Assembly: GCA_003527225.1 (NCBI GenBank)
Contig: DPXQ01000116.1
Coordinates: forward strand, 18,378-54,908
Direction: 5' to 3'
Source: Rhizobium sp.
GTDB taxonomy: Bacteria > Pseudomonadota > Alphaproteobacteria > Rhizobiales > Rhizobiaceae
DNA length: 36,531 bases
Shown: piece by piece, positions 7,071-15,214 of the stretch
How the letters are laid out: every line of letters begins with the position of its first letter
Numbering within the stretch: the first letter of the stretch is position 1
Position numbers and translations under genes: made by a program
The notes under the pieces: generated by a model
Database searches by the model: none
What the model was told of the DNA's origin: nothing
The model's input: the letters and a program-made list of their open reading frames with translations, nothing else

Positions 7071-7669
7071 GTGTTGTTCACATCACTCTCTGGCTCGGCC
7101 TGATATCGCCGCTGGCATTGCCGGCTGCTTGCAGTTCAGCCATGGCGCAAGAGGCTTCTCCCAGTGACGATGCGCTCGGGACCGAATCGGCCCGCGGCCT
7201 GGATGCCCTGCTCACCGCGCTGAAGCGGGAACGCGATCCGGAAGCCGCAAACAAGATCGCCATCGAAATCATCTCCTACTGGAATGCCTCCGGCAGCGCG
7301 ACCGTCGATCTGCTCATGCAGTGGGCAAACAGCGCCATCAACGAGAAGCGTAATGCCGCAGCACTGGATTTCCTCGATCAGGCAATCGTCCTGAAGCCGG
7401 ATTACGTCGCCGTATGGAACCAGCGCGCCACCTTGCATTACACCCTGGGCAACTATCGTAAGGCCATGGCCGACATCAATCACGTGCTCGCCATCGAGCC
7501 GCGCCACTTCGGCGCGCTTGCCGGCATGGCGGCCATTCTTGGCGAACAGGGAAGCGACGAAATGGCCCTGAAGGCCTGGGAGCGTTACCTGGAAATCTAT
7601 CCGGCAGATCGCGAGGCGCAGGACGTCGTCACGAAACTCTCCGAGAAACTGGCTGGCAGCCGTATCTGA
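7058..7669 (+). CDS. Exported tetratricopeptide (TPR) repeat protein
   Basis: A 203-residue protein with a signal peptide (about residues 1-30, hydrophobic core LWLGLISPLALPAA, cleavage near AMAQ). An acidic segment follows, then about three TPR units between residues 75 and 190: the repeats around NAALDFLDQAIVLKPDYV, RKAMADINHVLAIEPRHF and EMALKAWERYLEIYPADR show the canonical W/A-x-A-x-P spacing. It is probably a periplasmic scaffold; no enzymatic motif. The start codon is embedded in a long inverted repeat and lacks a clear ribosome site. The next in-frame ATG (MAQE, near residue 29) would remove the leader, so 7058 is kept. It converges on pyk. Confidence 0.8.
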   Translation: MRYFRVVHITLWLGLISPLALPAACSSAMAQEASPSDDALGTESARGLDALLTALKRERDPEAANKIAIEIISYWNASGSATVDLLMQWANSAINEKRNAAALDFLDQAIVLKPDYVAVWNQRATLHYTLGNYRKAMADINHVLAIEPRHFGALAGMAAILGEQGSDEMALKAWERYLEIYPADREAQDVVTKLSEKLAGSRI

Positions 7670-7710
7670 TCACGGCGCGATTGCCGCTCCGGCACGATCT
7701 TCTTCGCTGA

Positions 7711-7740
7711 ACGAAAAATCGCCGCAGAAGCGGCGATTCG
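7711..7740 (-). terminator. Intrinsic terminator of pyk
   Basis: AATCGCCGC (7717-7725) pairs perfectly with GCGGCGATT (7730-7738) around a tetraloop. On the minus strand the arm runs into TTTTTCG. It sits 28 bases past the pyk stop. Confidence 0.85.
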
Positions 7741-7767
7741 GTCGAATTGCGAGTGCCTGTCTCCGGC

Positions 7768-9207
7768 TCAGATTCCGCTCAGGCCGTCCGAGCCGATATA
7801 GGCGATCCTCAGCATGTTCGTGGAGCCCGGCGTCCCCATCGGTACGCCGGCGGAAATGATCACCCGATCGCCAGGCTTGCCGAAACCCTCTGCCACCACG
7901 ATACGGCAGGCGCGGTTGACCATATCGTCAAGATCTGACGGCTCCTCCGAGACGACGCAATGAAGCCCCCAGACGACGGACAACCGCCGTGCAGTCTGGA
8001 TGACTGGCGAGAGGGCGATGATCGGCACGTCGGGCCGTTCGCGAGAGGCGCGAAGTCCGGTGCTGCCGGACGAGGTATAGCAGACGATAGCCGACAGCTT
8101 CAGCGTTTCCGCGATCTGCCGCGCCGCCAGCGAGATAGCATCGGCGCCGGTCGCCTCTGGCTGCGCGCGCTGCGCATAGATGATGCCCGGATAATGCGGT
8201 TCGCGTTCGATCGTGTAAGCGATCGAGGCCATGGTCGATACCGCCTCTACGGGGTACTGGCCAGAGGCCGATTCGGCCGACAGCATGATGGCGTCAGCGC
8301 CTTCGAAAACGGCGGTTGCAACGTCGGAGACTTCGGCGCGGGTCGGAACGGGCGCCGAGATCATGGATTCCAGCATCTGGGTGGCGACAACCACCGGCTT
8401 GCCCGCCCGCCGGCAGGCGCGAATGAGCTGCTTCTGCAGGCCCGGAACTGCCTCAAGCGGCATTTCCACGCCGAGATCGCCGCGCGCCACCATGAGGGCA
8501 TCGGAAAGTTCGATGATCTCGTCGATCCGTTCGATCGCCTGCGGCTTTTCGATCTTGGACATCAGTCCCACGCGACCGCGCGCGACCTTGCGCACCTCGG
8601 CAAGGTCCTCGGGACGCTGAATGAAGGAAAGCGCCACCCAGTCCACCTCGTTGGTGGCGAGCACAGCGTCGAGATCGGCGCGATCCTTGTCCGTCAGGAC
8701 ACCGGTCGCCAGCAGAGTGTCAGGCAGGCTCACGCCCTTGCGGTCGGAAATCTTCGTGCCGGAGATGACCGTGGTCACGATGCTCTTGCCATCGCATTTC
8801 TCGGCGCGCAGGTGCAGCTTGCCGTCGTCGATCAGCAGCCGGTGTCCCGGCTTGACCGCTTCGAGGATCTCCGGATGCGGCAGATAAACCCGCTTATTGT
8901 CGCCGGGCTCATCCTTGTTGTCGAGCGTGAAGGTCTGGCCCGGAACGAGCTCGACGCTGGTCGCGGCAAACTTTCCGACCCTGAGTTTCGGCCCCTGCAG
9001 GTCGGCGAGAATGCCGATCGGCCGGCCACTCTCGATTTCCACGGCACGGATGCGCGAAATGAGCATGCGCATCATGTCGTGGCTGGCATGGCTCATGTTG
9101 ATGCGGAAGACATCGGCGCCCGCCTCATGCAGCTTGCGGATCATGTCCAGTTCGGAAGATGCGGGCCCGAGGGTGGCGAGGATCTTAACCTTGCGGTTAC
9201 GCTTCAT
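7768..9207 (-). CDS. pyk: Pyruvate kinase
   Basis: A 479-residue pyruvate kinase, transferring phosphate from phosphoenolpyruvate to ADP in the last step of glycolysis. The order of motifs is normal: KILATLGPASSE at the N-terminus, RINMSHASH, DLQGPKLRVG, the B-domain, then the active-site LMSKIEKPQAI with the catalytic Lys, VARGDLGVEMP, and the signature ATQMLESMISAPVPTRAE followed by SDVATAVFEGADAIMLS. A regulatory C-terminal domain from about residue 350 completes it. The ATG at 9207 overlaps the stop of the DUF1036 gene in TGATG, so the two are coupled; an in-frame TTG at 9210 is less likely. A good terminator follows at 7711-7740. Confidence 0.97.
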   Translation of the reverse strand: MKRNRKVKILATLGPASSELDMIRKLHEAGADVFRINMSHASHDMMRMLISRIRAVEIESGRPIGILADLQGPKLRVGKFAATSVELVPGQTFTLDNKDEPGDNKRVYLPHPEILEAVKPGHRLLIDDGKLHLRAEKCDGKSIVTTVISGTKISDRKGVSLPDTLLATGVLTDKDRADLDAVLATNEVDWVALSFIQRPEDLAEVRKVARGRVGLMSKIEKPQAIERIDEIIELSDALMVARGDLGVEMPLEAVPGLQKQLIRACRRAGKPVVVATQMLESMISAPVPTRAEVSDVATAVFEGADAIMLSAESASGQYPVEAVSTMASIAYTIEREPHYPGIIYAQRAQPEATGADAISLAARQIAETLKLSAIVCYTSSGSTGLRASRERPDVPIIALSPVIQTARRLSVVWGLHCVVSEEPSDLDDMVNRACRIVVAEGFGKPGDRVIISAGVPMGTPGSTNMLRIAYIGSDGLSGI

Positions 9208-9713
9208 CAATTCTGGCTTTCTTGCGTCCCGGGCGTGTCGGAAAGCTGGACCATCCAGCTGCCCTGGCGGCCCGTATCGTATTCCTTGAAACCCATCTGC
9301 TGGTAACCGCGCGCGAAGCAGTCCTGCACGCCGACGATCTTGAACTCGTTTTCAGCGACGCACATGTTGATGTCACCGGCCCAGCGGCCGCCGCGCGCTG
9401 CATCTTCAGCATAGAGATAGTAGTAGCGGGATTGCAGCTCGCCCTCGATCAGGGTCGCGCAGGTTGTCGCCGGAACTTGCCACCAGCCTTCGGTAATCCA
9501 GCCCTCGGCAGCGCGGTAACCGATCGCAACACCGACCAGGTTCTGCGTCCCGTTGCAAACCCTGAATTCGGCATGCGCGGCGCCAGCCGTCAGAAAGGGC
9601 ATGCAGAACGCCCCGGTAATGATCAAATGTCTCAGATGGCGCGCGGAGCCGCGGGCGCTCTTGATTGAATCTCGCTTCGGCACGGTTTCCGACGGAACTC
9701 CATATTGATACAT
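9207..9713 (-). CDS. DUF1036 exported protein, coupled to pyk
   Basis: A 168-residue protein of the DUF1036 family. A long N-terminal region with a hydrophobic leader (IITGAFCMPFLTAGAAHA, cleavage near residue 48) precedes the compact domain, which starts EFRVCNGT and includes WITEGWWQVPATTC, an aromatic RYYYLYAED and a final cysteine in QDCFARGY. Four cysteines remain in the mature part, enough for two disulfides in the periplasm. The family role is unknown. Its stop codon overlaps the pyk start. I recall this pairing in other Rhizobiales, but periplasmic DUF1036 has no evident link to glycolysis. An internal Met (MPFLTAG) is an alternative start that would give a shorter leader. Confidence 0.85.
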   Translation of the reverse strand: MYQYGVPSETVPKRDSIKSARGSARHLRHLIITGAFCMPFLTAGAAHAEFRVCNGTQNLVGVAIGYRAAEGWITEGWWQVPATTCATLIEGELQSRYYYLYAEDAARGGRWAGDINMCVAENEFKIVGVQDCFARGYQQMGFKEYDTGRQGSWMVQLSDTPGTQESQN

Positions 9714-9758
9714 TGAGTGCTTTCTTGCGACGGTAGGACACGAATGTCAACTTAAGTC

Positions 9759-9770
9759 TAATCGATTATA
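9759..9770 (-). promoter_or_regulatory. Perfect -10 box within a palindrome, promoter for DUF1036-pyk
   Basis: On the minus strand TATAAT occupies 9770-9765, about 50 bases upstream of the DUF1036 ATG. It overlaps the 10-bp palindrome TAATCGATTA (9759-9768). No good -35 is seen at 16-18 bases, so an activator or extended contact may be needed. The palindrome over the -10 could be an operator. Confidence 0.45.
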
Positions 9771-9888
9771 TTTTCACCCCGAACCATTGACCGCGATCTT
9801 GGCACAAAGGTGGCCTGAGCGAAAGCTTGCACTCACCTTTCCCCCATGTCATCAAGCGCTCGAAAGCCAAAACGGGCATCCGAATTCC

Positions 9889-10683
9889 ATGCAAGATTTC
9901 TCTCCTTACGAAATCATACCCGGTCATAATGACAGGGGTATGGTGCTGCTCGGCGACCACGCCATGAACCGCCTGCCGGCCAGTTACGGCCGTCTCGGAT
10001 TGCCGCCGGAAGCCTTTACACGACACATCGCCTTTGACATCGGAATTGAGGGCCTCACCCGGAGTCTCGCGGAAAGGCTTGGCGTCCCGGCCGTTCTTGG
10101 CTGCTTCTCCCGTCTGCTGATCGATCCGAATCGCGGCGAGGACGATCCGACCCTGATCATGAAGATTTCCGACGGCGCTATCATTCCGGGGAATCATCCG
10201 ATAACGGCGACCGAATGGAACAACCGCATAGAGACGTTCCATCGCCCCTATCACCGCGCCGTCAGCCAGACAATCAGCGCGGTTGCCGATCAATCGGGCA
10301 TGGCGCCGCTGGTCCTCTCGCTGCATTCCTTCACCCCCGCCTGGAAAGGCGTTCCCCGCCCCTGGCACGCAGCCGTCCTGTGGGACAGCGACGACCGCGC
10401 CGTCCATCCGTTCCTCTCCCTGCTGCGCGCGCCCGGTGATATACTTGTCGGCGACAACGAACCTTACGACGGCGCACTCAAGGGCGATACGATGTACCGG
10501 CACTGCATGACGGCCGGCATCCCCCATGCGCTTCTGGAAGTTCGCCAGGACCTGATCGGCGACAGCGCGGGCATTGCGGATTGGGCGGTGCGTCTCGCGC
10601 CGATATTCACGGCACTCAATGCCGACTCGGCGCTGCATGAATACAAGATCCATCCATCCCGCACCGGCCCCTATGAAAGCTGA
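9889..10683 (+). CDS. N-formylglutamate amidohydrolase family protein
   Basis: A 264-residue enzyme of the N-formylglutamate amidohydrolase (HutG/FGase) family, which removes formyl from N-formyl-L-glutamate using a zinc-type hydrolase fold. Visible family features are GMVLLGDHAMNRLP near the start, DIGIEGLTRSLAERLG, CFSRLLIDPNRGEDDP with the conserved DxNR, and LVLSLHSFTPAWKG with the HSFTP motif. The ATG at 9889 (MQDFSPYEII) is chosen; upstream in-frame TTG codons lack family support. There are no histidine-utilization genes nearby, so its in vivo substrate may differ. It runs directly into the DUF1244 gene about 10 bases later. Confidence 0.9.
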   Translation: MQDFSPYEIIPGHNDRGMVLLGDHAMNRLPASYGRLGLPPEAFTRHIAFDIGIEGLTRSLAERLGVPAVLGCFSRLLIDPNRGEDDPTLIMKISDGAIIPGNHPITATEWNNRIETFHRPYHRAVSQTISAVADQSGMAPLVLSLHSFTPAWKGVPRPWHAAVLWDSDDRAVHPFLSLLRAPGDILVGDNEPYDGALKGDTMYRHCMTAGIPHALLEVRQDLIGDSAGIADWAVRLAPIFTALNADSALHEYKIHPSRTGPYES

Positions 10684-10693
10684 CGAGAAGACG

Positions 10694-11005
10694 ATGGCCA
10701 TGACCGAAATGACCCGACAGCAGCAGATTGAGTTCGAGGCCGCGGTGTTCCGCCGTCTGGTCGCTCACCTGCGCGAGCGCACCGATATCCAGAACATCGA
10801 CATGATGAACCTGGCGGGATTTTGCCGCAATTGCCTGTCCAACTGGTACCTCGATGCCGCCCGCGAGGCCGGCAGCGAACTGACCAAGAACGAATCGCGC
10901 GAGATCATCTACGGTATGCCCTACGAAGACTGGAAAGAACGCTTTCAGCGAGAGGCGACTGAAGCCCAGAAAGAGGCGTTCGAAATCAACAGACCGCGCG
11001 AATAA
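10694..11005 (+). CDS. DUF1244 family protein
   Basis: A 103-residue soluble protein of DUF1244, a small alpha-helical family common in proteobacteria. The signature stretch is [17 protein letters not shown], with a CxxC pair (about residues 41 and 44), preceded by [20 protein letters not shown] and followed by an acidic helix and [12 protein letters not shown]. The ATG at 10694 has GAGAAG upstream; an ATG at 10673 overlapping the previous gene and one at 10700 are alternatives. It appears co-transcribed with the amidohydrolase. No biochemical role is established that I know of. Confidence 0.85.
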   Translation: MAMTEMTRQQQIEFEAAVFRRLVAHLRERTDIQNIDMMNLAGFCRNCLSNWYLDAAREAGSELTKNESREIIYGMPYEDWKERFQREATEAQKEAFEINRPRE

Positions 11006-11096
11006 TCATCCTTTCCGTCAAGTGGTCTTGACGTGGCGCGCGCTTCGCGGCAGGTCAGCATCCATCCAAATACGTCCCCAATTACAGGAGAGTCCC

Positions 11097-11360
11097 ATGT
11101 CTGATGCCCACGGCGTCGCCCGCGACCAGCTTCGCGCCTTTGTCGAACGGATCGAGCGGCTGGAAGAAGAAAAGAAGACCATCGCCGACGACATCAAGGA
11201 TGTCTATGGTGAAGCCAAGGGCACGGGCTTCGATACCAAGATTCTCAAGAAGGTTATCGCGTTGCGCAAGAAGGATGCCCAGGAGCGCATGGAGGAGGAT
11301 CTGATCCTCGACACCTATCTCCACGCGCTCGGCATGATCGAAAGCCCGCCGGAAGAATAA
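11097..11360 (+). CDS. gapR: GapR-like (DUF2312) nucleoid-associated DNA-binding protein
   Basis: An 87-residue protein that matches GapR of Caulobacter: a coiled-coil N-terminal part ([18 protein letters not shown]) followed by [15 protein letters not shown], then [13 protein letters not shown] and a C-terminal [16 protein letters not shown]. In Caulobacter GapR binds overtwisted AT-rich DNA ahead of replication and transcription and stimulates topoisomerases; the same role here is inferred. The ATG at 11097 has an excellent AGGAGAG ribosome site. It follows DUF1244 by 91 bases and ends before a strong bidirectional terminator. Confidence 0.92.
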   Translation: MSDAHGVARDQLRAFVERIERLEEEKKTIADDIKDVYGEAKGTGFDTKILKKVIALRKKDAQERMEEDLILDTYLHALGMIESPPEE

Positions 11361-11392
11361 GCCGATTGCGGCCAGGGCCGCACAACGGATAG

Positions 11393-11428
11393 AAAAAACC
11401 CCGCTGAATGCGTTCAGCGGGGTTTTTT
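11393..11428. terminator. Strong bidirectional intrinsic terminator
   Basis: Six A, then CCCCGCTGAA (11399-11408), a 4-base loop, TTCAGCGGGG (11413-11422) and six T. The 10-bp stem flanked by A6 and T6 can stop gapR transcription on plus and the DUF882 gene on minus. Confidence 0.95.
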
Positions 11429-11458
11429 GTAGGTTACGGCAAAGGATCGCTCATGTGA

Positions 11459-13282
11459 TCACTGATTGACCACGGCCCCGAAGCGCCCCGGATCGACTGC
11501 CGGTGCCCCGCTCTTGAAACCGACAGGATAGATGCTCGCCGGCCCCTCGCTCAGCGCGCGGCTGACGAGGCGCTGCGCCTTCACGGGCTTGTCCACCGTG
11601 TCGAACTTGTTTTTGTTCAGGGCCCATTGGGAAATGATATTCTTCGTCAGCCTGGTACCGCCGGACATGGCCTGACGGGCAGCCTCCGCCTCTGCCTGGC
11701 TTGGGCGTCCGCCCTTTGCCGGCAATCCGGCCTCGATTCCGGTCTCGGCTGTCTTGGGTGCGTCGAAGACATCGCCGAAGTCAATCGTGCGGCTTGCGGG
11801 CTCAGGTTCAGGCGCGATGGCGGCCACTTCCACTGGCGCCTCGGCCGGCTCTACTGCAGCCATGCGGCTCTCTTCAAGCGCCGCTGCCGCTTCCGGCGAA
11901 AGGATAGCCTGTTCCACTTCGTCCAGCTCTGCCTCCTCCGCGGCCTCGGCGCTGGCCAGCAGCGCTTCGGCGCCCGCCGGACGGCCGACAGGAACCGGAA
12001 TGGCTGACAGATCCTCTTCTGTCGGATTGGTGAGGTCCTGCGCCACGGACGCGGTCAGCACTTCGGGTTCGGCGTCGCCCTTCATGCCGCGTTTTCCAAG
12101 CAGTGTCGGAACGGGAATCTTGTAGGCCTGCAGATCGGGGAACGCCTCGCCTCCCTCCGCCGGTGCGGCGGCGACCTGGGACAAGGCATCTTCTGCCGCG
12201 TTCCTGGCTGGGGAATAAAGCGCAACGGCAAGGCTCGTGTCACCCGACTGCGGCTTGAACGACGGGCGCGAGAGCGGCACCGGTGCAGCGACCGATTCTG
12301 CCGGCGGTTCCGCTGCCGCTTGCGGCGGAGGGGTAGCCGACGCGACCATGACCGGCTGCGTAGCCGTCACGACCGGCTGCGGCGCGACCGACGGACGATC
12401 TGCCGGTACGACGTCTTCTTCCTCGTCCTCGTCACCCGTTCCACCGAACAGCATGGCAAACAGGTTTTTCCGTTTGCCCGAGGATTTGTTCTCGGCAACG
12501 ACGATGTCGCTGGAACTGAGCCGGCGCTTGTACTCCGCCATAGCCTGTTGATAGCCCGGCAGCGGCTTGCCGTCATTCGGGATGTGCAGGGTCTTGCCGT
12601 CCGGGAAAAGCCGAGCCAGTTCCTGGCGCGACATGCGCGGCCACGCACGAACGCTCGCGACATCCATGTGCACGAAAGGCGAGCCGGAATTCGGATAATA
12701 GCCGACGCCGCCGGCCTGCAACTTGACCCCGATTTCGCGCAACTTCCTGAGCTGCACGCCGGGTATGTAGAAATCCACCGCCGTGCCACGCATGTGCTGG
12801 CTTTCCTTGGCGACACCCTTGGACCGCTTGCGCAGCATGGAATTGGTTTCGGGAGAGCGGTAACCGGACACGACGTTGATATAGCCGGAACCACCGGAGC
12901 GCTGGTAGACCTCCCAGACGAGATCGAACAGCCTGGGATTCATCTTTGTCGGCTGATTGCGTCGCCAGTCGCGCAGGATGTGATTGAGCTGCTTCAGCCC
13001 GTTGGCGTCATAGCGACCGTTGCGCTTGAACGTGATTGCGGCCTTTTCGCCGGTATGCACGAAATGGATCTTGAGGGTGCGGGTTTCGGCGGCGGCGTGA
13101 GACGCTGAACCAAGGACGGCAAACGCACCCAGAAGAACCAGCATCAGAGCCGCGAGAAGGTGCTTGACCGCGGAATTCGCGTTCGCAGCTTCCTTACGGC
13201 GCCCGCCGATGGCGAAAGGCGCTCTAATTGCATGCGTTCTCTGCAATTCAATCCCCGTCCGAAAGACTGCGTCCCAAGCCAC
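11459..13282 (-). CDS. DUF882 (YcbK, M15-like) murein-peptidase-like protein with long acidic Pro/Ala-rich tail
   Basis: A 607-codon frame. After a hydrophobic leader (about residues 41-65, ending SHAAAE) comes a DUF882 domain, residues about 68-230, of the M15-like peptidase fold. SGYRSPETNSMLR, then HMRGTAVDF (H-x6-D) and FVHMDVASVRAWPR supply the His/Asp/His zinc ligands seen in VanX/DacB-type murein peptidases. Residues 260-600 are mostly Ala/Pro/Glu/Val-rich and probably disordered, with a short conserved-looking segment near IISQWALNKNKFD at the end. The start is uncertain: GTG at 13282 gives the full frame; a TTG at 13246 with GGGGAT upstream is the alternative. Upstream lies the NtrC-like regulator on the same strand, with a 150-base gap holding an inverted repeat. 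Likely a periplasmic cell-wall enzyme. Confidence 0.85.
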   Translation of the reverse strand: MAWDAVFRTGIELQRTHAIRAPFAIGGRRKEAANANSAVKHLLAALMLVLLGAFAVLGSASHAAAETRTLKIHFVHTGEKAAITFKRNGRYDANGLKQLNHILRDWRRNQPTKMNPRLFDLVWEVYQRSGGSGYINVVSGYRSPETNSMLRKRSKGVAKESQHMRGTAVDFYIPGVQLRKLREIGVKLQAGGVGYYPNSGSPFVHMDVASVRAWPRMSRQELARLFPDGKTLHIPNDGKPLPGYQQAMAEYKRRLSSSDIVVAENKSSGKRKNLFAMLFGGTGDEDEEEDVVPADRPSVAPQPVVTATQPVMVASATPPPQAAAEPPAESVAAPVPLSRPSFKPQSGDTSLAVALYSPARNAAEDALSQVAAAPAEGGEAFPDLQAYKIPVPTLLGKRGMKGDAEPEVLTASVAQDLTNPTEEDLSAIPVPVGRPAGAEALLASAEAAEEAELDEVEQAILSPEAAAALEESRMAAVEPAEAPVEVAAIAPEPEPASRTIDFGDVFDAPKTAETGIEAGLPAKGGRPSQAEAEAARQAMSGGTRLTKNIISQWALNKNKFDTVDKPVKAQRLVSRALSEGPASIYPVGFKSGAPAVDPGRFGAVVNQ

Positions 13283-13376
13283 TCAGATGAATGCCAAATG
13301 CGGTAACACCATGGCAAAACTGCCACAGACGTGGACACATTTCATATATAGTGAACGCATATCTAACAAGTCATTT

Positions 13377-13409
13377 ACTGTTGGTAACCGAACATCTTTA
13401 CCCAACAGT
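13377..13409. promoter_or_regulatory. Inverted repeat upstream of the DUF882 gene, candidate operator
   Basis: ACTGTTGG (13377-13384) and CCAACAGT (13402-13409) form an 8-bp perfect dyad with 17 bases between centres of the inner ends, in an AT-rich 150-base gap. On the minus strand it lies about 30-60 bases upstream of a TATATA -10-like box (13345-13350) that lacks a good -35. That layout suits an activator site. It lacks a T-run, so it is not a clear terminator of the regulator gene. Confidence 0.45.
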
Positions 13410-13432
13410 TAATAATCCTTGTCTTATTTGCC

Positions 13433-14989
13433 TCAGGCGGCATGCTTCTGGGGATCGTCGGGATCAATGCCGTAGTCCTTTAGCTTTCGATAAAGCGTGG
13501 ATCGGCCAATCCCGAGTTTGCGAGCGACCTGGCTCATCTGCCCGCGATAGAATTTCAGGGCGAATCGAATCAATTCCTCCTCTATTTCCGCGAGCTTGCG
13601 CACATTTCCGCTGTCATCGGTGCTGACAATGACATTGGCATGGGCACCACTGTTGCCTGCGGATGGAGCGACGGCCTCGACGTGACCGCCTGTAGCCTGC
13701 CATGGCGTAGAGGCCGCTTCCACCGGAGAAGAGGCCGGCGGCGTCTGCGCTTCCCCGGCGGAAACCGGACGGCTCGGGGCAGTCGTCTCGCGTCCTTCTC
13801 CGCTTGGCATCTGGGCCGCGATCTGCGGAAAATCGCTCTGAGACAATTCATGGCTTTCGGCAAGGATGACGGCGCGGAACACGGCATTCTCGAGCTGGCG
13901 GATATTTCCCGGCCAGTCGAAGGCGGTCAGAAGCGCCAGCGCGCCGGGACCGAGCGAAAGCGGTTTTGCCAGTCGCTGCTCTGCGGAAAAGCGCTCTGCG
14001 AACGCCCTTGCGAGATGGGGTATGTCTTCCTTATGGCGACGAAGCGCGGGAATGGTGATCGGGAAGACGTTCAGGCGGTAGTAGAAATCCTCGCGGAACC
14101 GGCCGGATTTGACCTCTTCGATCAGATCCTTGTTGGTGGCCGCGATCAACCGCACGTTCGCCTTGCGCGAACGGCTGGCGCCGACGGCCTCAATCTCTCC
14201 CGACTGGACCACGTCGAGCAGTTTGCCCTGCACATGCGGCGGAAGCTCACTGATTCCTTCCAGGAACAGCGTGCCGCCGTTAGCCTCGATGAATTTCCCG
14301 GTCAGTCCTTCGACCACCTGCGACGACGACGGGCTTTCCTGGCCGAAGAGGACGCTTTCCAGCAGACTGTGTGGGACCGTACCGCAATTGACCACTATGA
14401 AGGGGCGGCCAGACCGGTCGCTGGCCGAATGAATGGCGCGGGCCACCAGTTCCTTGCCGACACCCGCCTCGCCCTCGAGCATGACCGGGATGTTCGAGTG
14501 AGCAGCCCGGCGCCCGAGTTCCACAACCCTTGCCATGGCCGAACTCGCTGCAACGATATCGCCAAATCCGATCGCGCCGGAACGTGCCCGTCTCACGGTC
14601 CGTCCCTGCGCGTCGCTCTCGCGAAGCTTGAGTGCACTGGAAAGCGCGGAGGCGAGCCGCTCCAGGGAGCTGGGCTTGACGACAAAATCGAACGCGCCGG
14701 CGCGCATTGCCTCCACGGCCAGATTGGTCCCGTTTTCAACCGTCTGCACGATTACCGGTACGTCCGGGTCGATACTGCCGAGCGACGAGAGAAGCGACAG
14801 CCCGTCACGGTCGGGTGTCTTGAGATCCAGCAACACGGCTCCGATCTCACCGCGCTTTCTCCTCAACAGGTCAAGCCCTGCCTGATCGTTTTCCGCGATA
14901 TGCACGGCATGGCCTTGGGCTTCGATTGCGGCCTTGAGCGAGCGGCGTTCGGCCGGATCGTCATCGATAACGAGAATATGAGCAGTCAC
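13433..14989 (-). CDS. NtrC-like response regulator with altered sigma-54 and Walker B motifs
   Basis: A 518-residue protein with a receiver (1-120), an AAA+ domain (about 140-380) and a Fis-type HTH (about 484-506). The receiver is intact: acidic D10/D11, phospho-acceptor D55 in LLDLKTPDRDG, T83 and K105. Walker A is GEAGVGKE (173-180), arginine fingers are in FREDFYYRL, and sensor II is GNIRQLEN. But where GAFTGA should contact sigma-54 after LFGQES, the sequence is PSSSQVVEGLTG, and Walker B reads LFLEGI instead of LFLDEI, losing the catalytic Glu. Such a protein probably does not activate sigma-54 promoters. I prefer the GTG at 14989 (GGGAG ribosome site, VTAHILVIDDD opening); ATGs at 15022 and 15070 would add 11 or 27 residues. 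No kinase is adjacent. Confidence 0.88.
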   Translation of the reverse strand: MTAHILVIDDDPAERRSLKAAIEAQGHAVHIAENDQAGLDLLRRKRGEIGAVLLDLKTPDRDGLSLLSSLGSIDPDVPVIVQTVENGTNLAVEAMRAGAFDFVVKPSSLERLASALSSALKLRESDAQGRTVRRARSGAIGFGDIVAASSAMARVVELGRRAAHSNIPVMLEGEAGVGKELVARAIHSASDRSGRPFIVVNCGTVPHSLLESVLFGQESPSSSQVVEGLTGKFIEANGGTLFLEGISELPPHVQGKLLDVVQSGEIEAVGASRSRKANVRLIAATNKDLIEEVKSGRFREDFYYRLNVFPITIPALRRHKEDIPHLARAFAERFSAEQRLAKPLSLGPGALALLTAFDWPGNIRQLENAVFRAVILAESHELSQSDFPQIAAQMPSGEGRETTAPSRPVSAGEAQTPPASSPVEAASTPWQATGGHVEAVAPSAGNSGAHANVIVSTDDSGNVRKLAEIEEELIRFALKFYRGQMSQVARKLGIGRSTLYRKLKDYGIDPDDPQKHAA

Positions 14990-15214
14990 TTTCGAGCTCC
15001 CGGATTCATTCTGGCGCGTCATGCGTTCGTGAACCTTCGGTCGGGGACCCTGCCAGACAGGACTGAACATCCGGTTTTGACAAATGCTCGCATTTTAACG
15101 AATCGTTCACGGGCGGTTTGTCGGCCACGTCGCGCTTTCGAGAGCGTCTTGCCCCCTGCCCCGCGACTGACTAAACCTGACCGTTACTGCTGATGATAAG
15201 GAAGGACTGCCATC

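Noticed and set aside
13300..13320. Possible sigma-54 promoter (GG...GC) upstream of the DUF882 gene
   Set aside because: The GG and GC doublets are 7 bases apart on the minus strand instead of 10, and the adjacent regulator lacks GAFTGA.
13318..13329. Small dyad GGCA/TGCC upstream of the DUF882 gene
   Set aside because: The 4-bp arms are too short to separate from chance in this base composition.
13640..15193. Open frame of 517 codons on plus opposite the NtrC-like regulator
   Set aside because: The minus-strand frame has clear receiver, AAA+ and HTH motifs; the plus frame shows no recognisable protein pattern.
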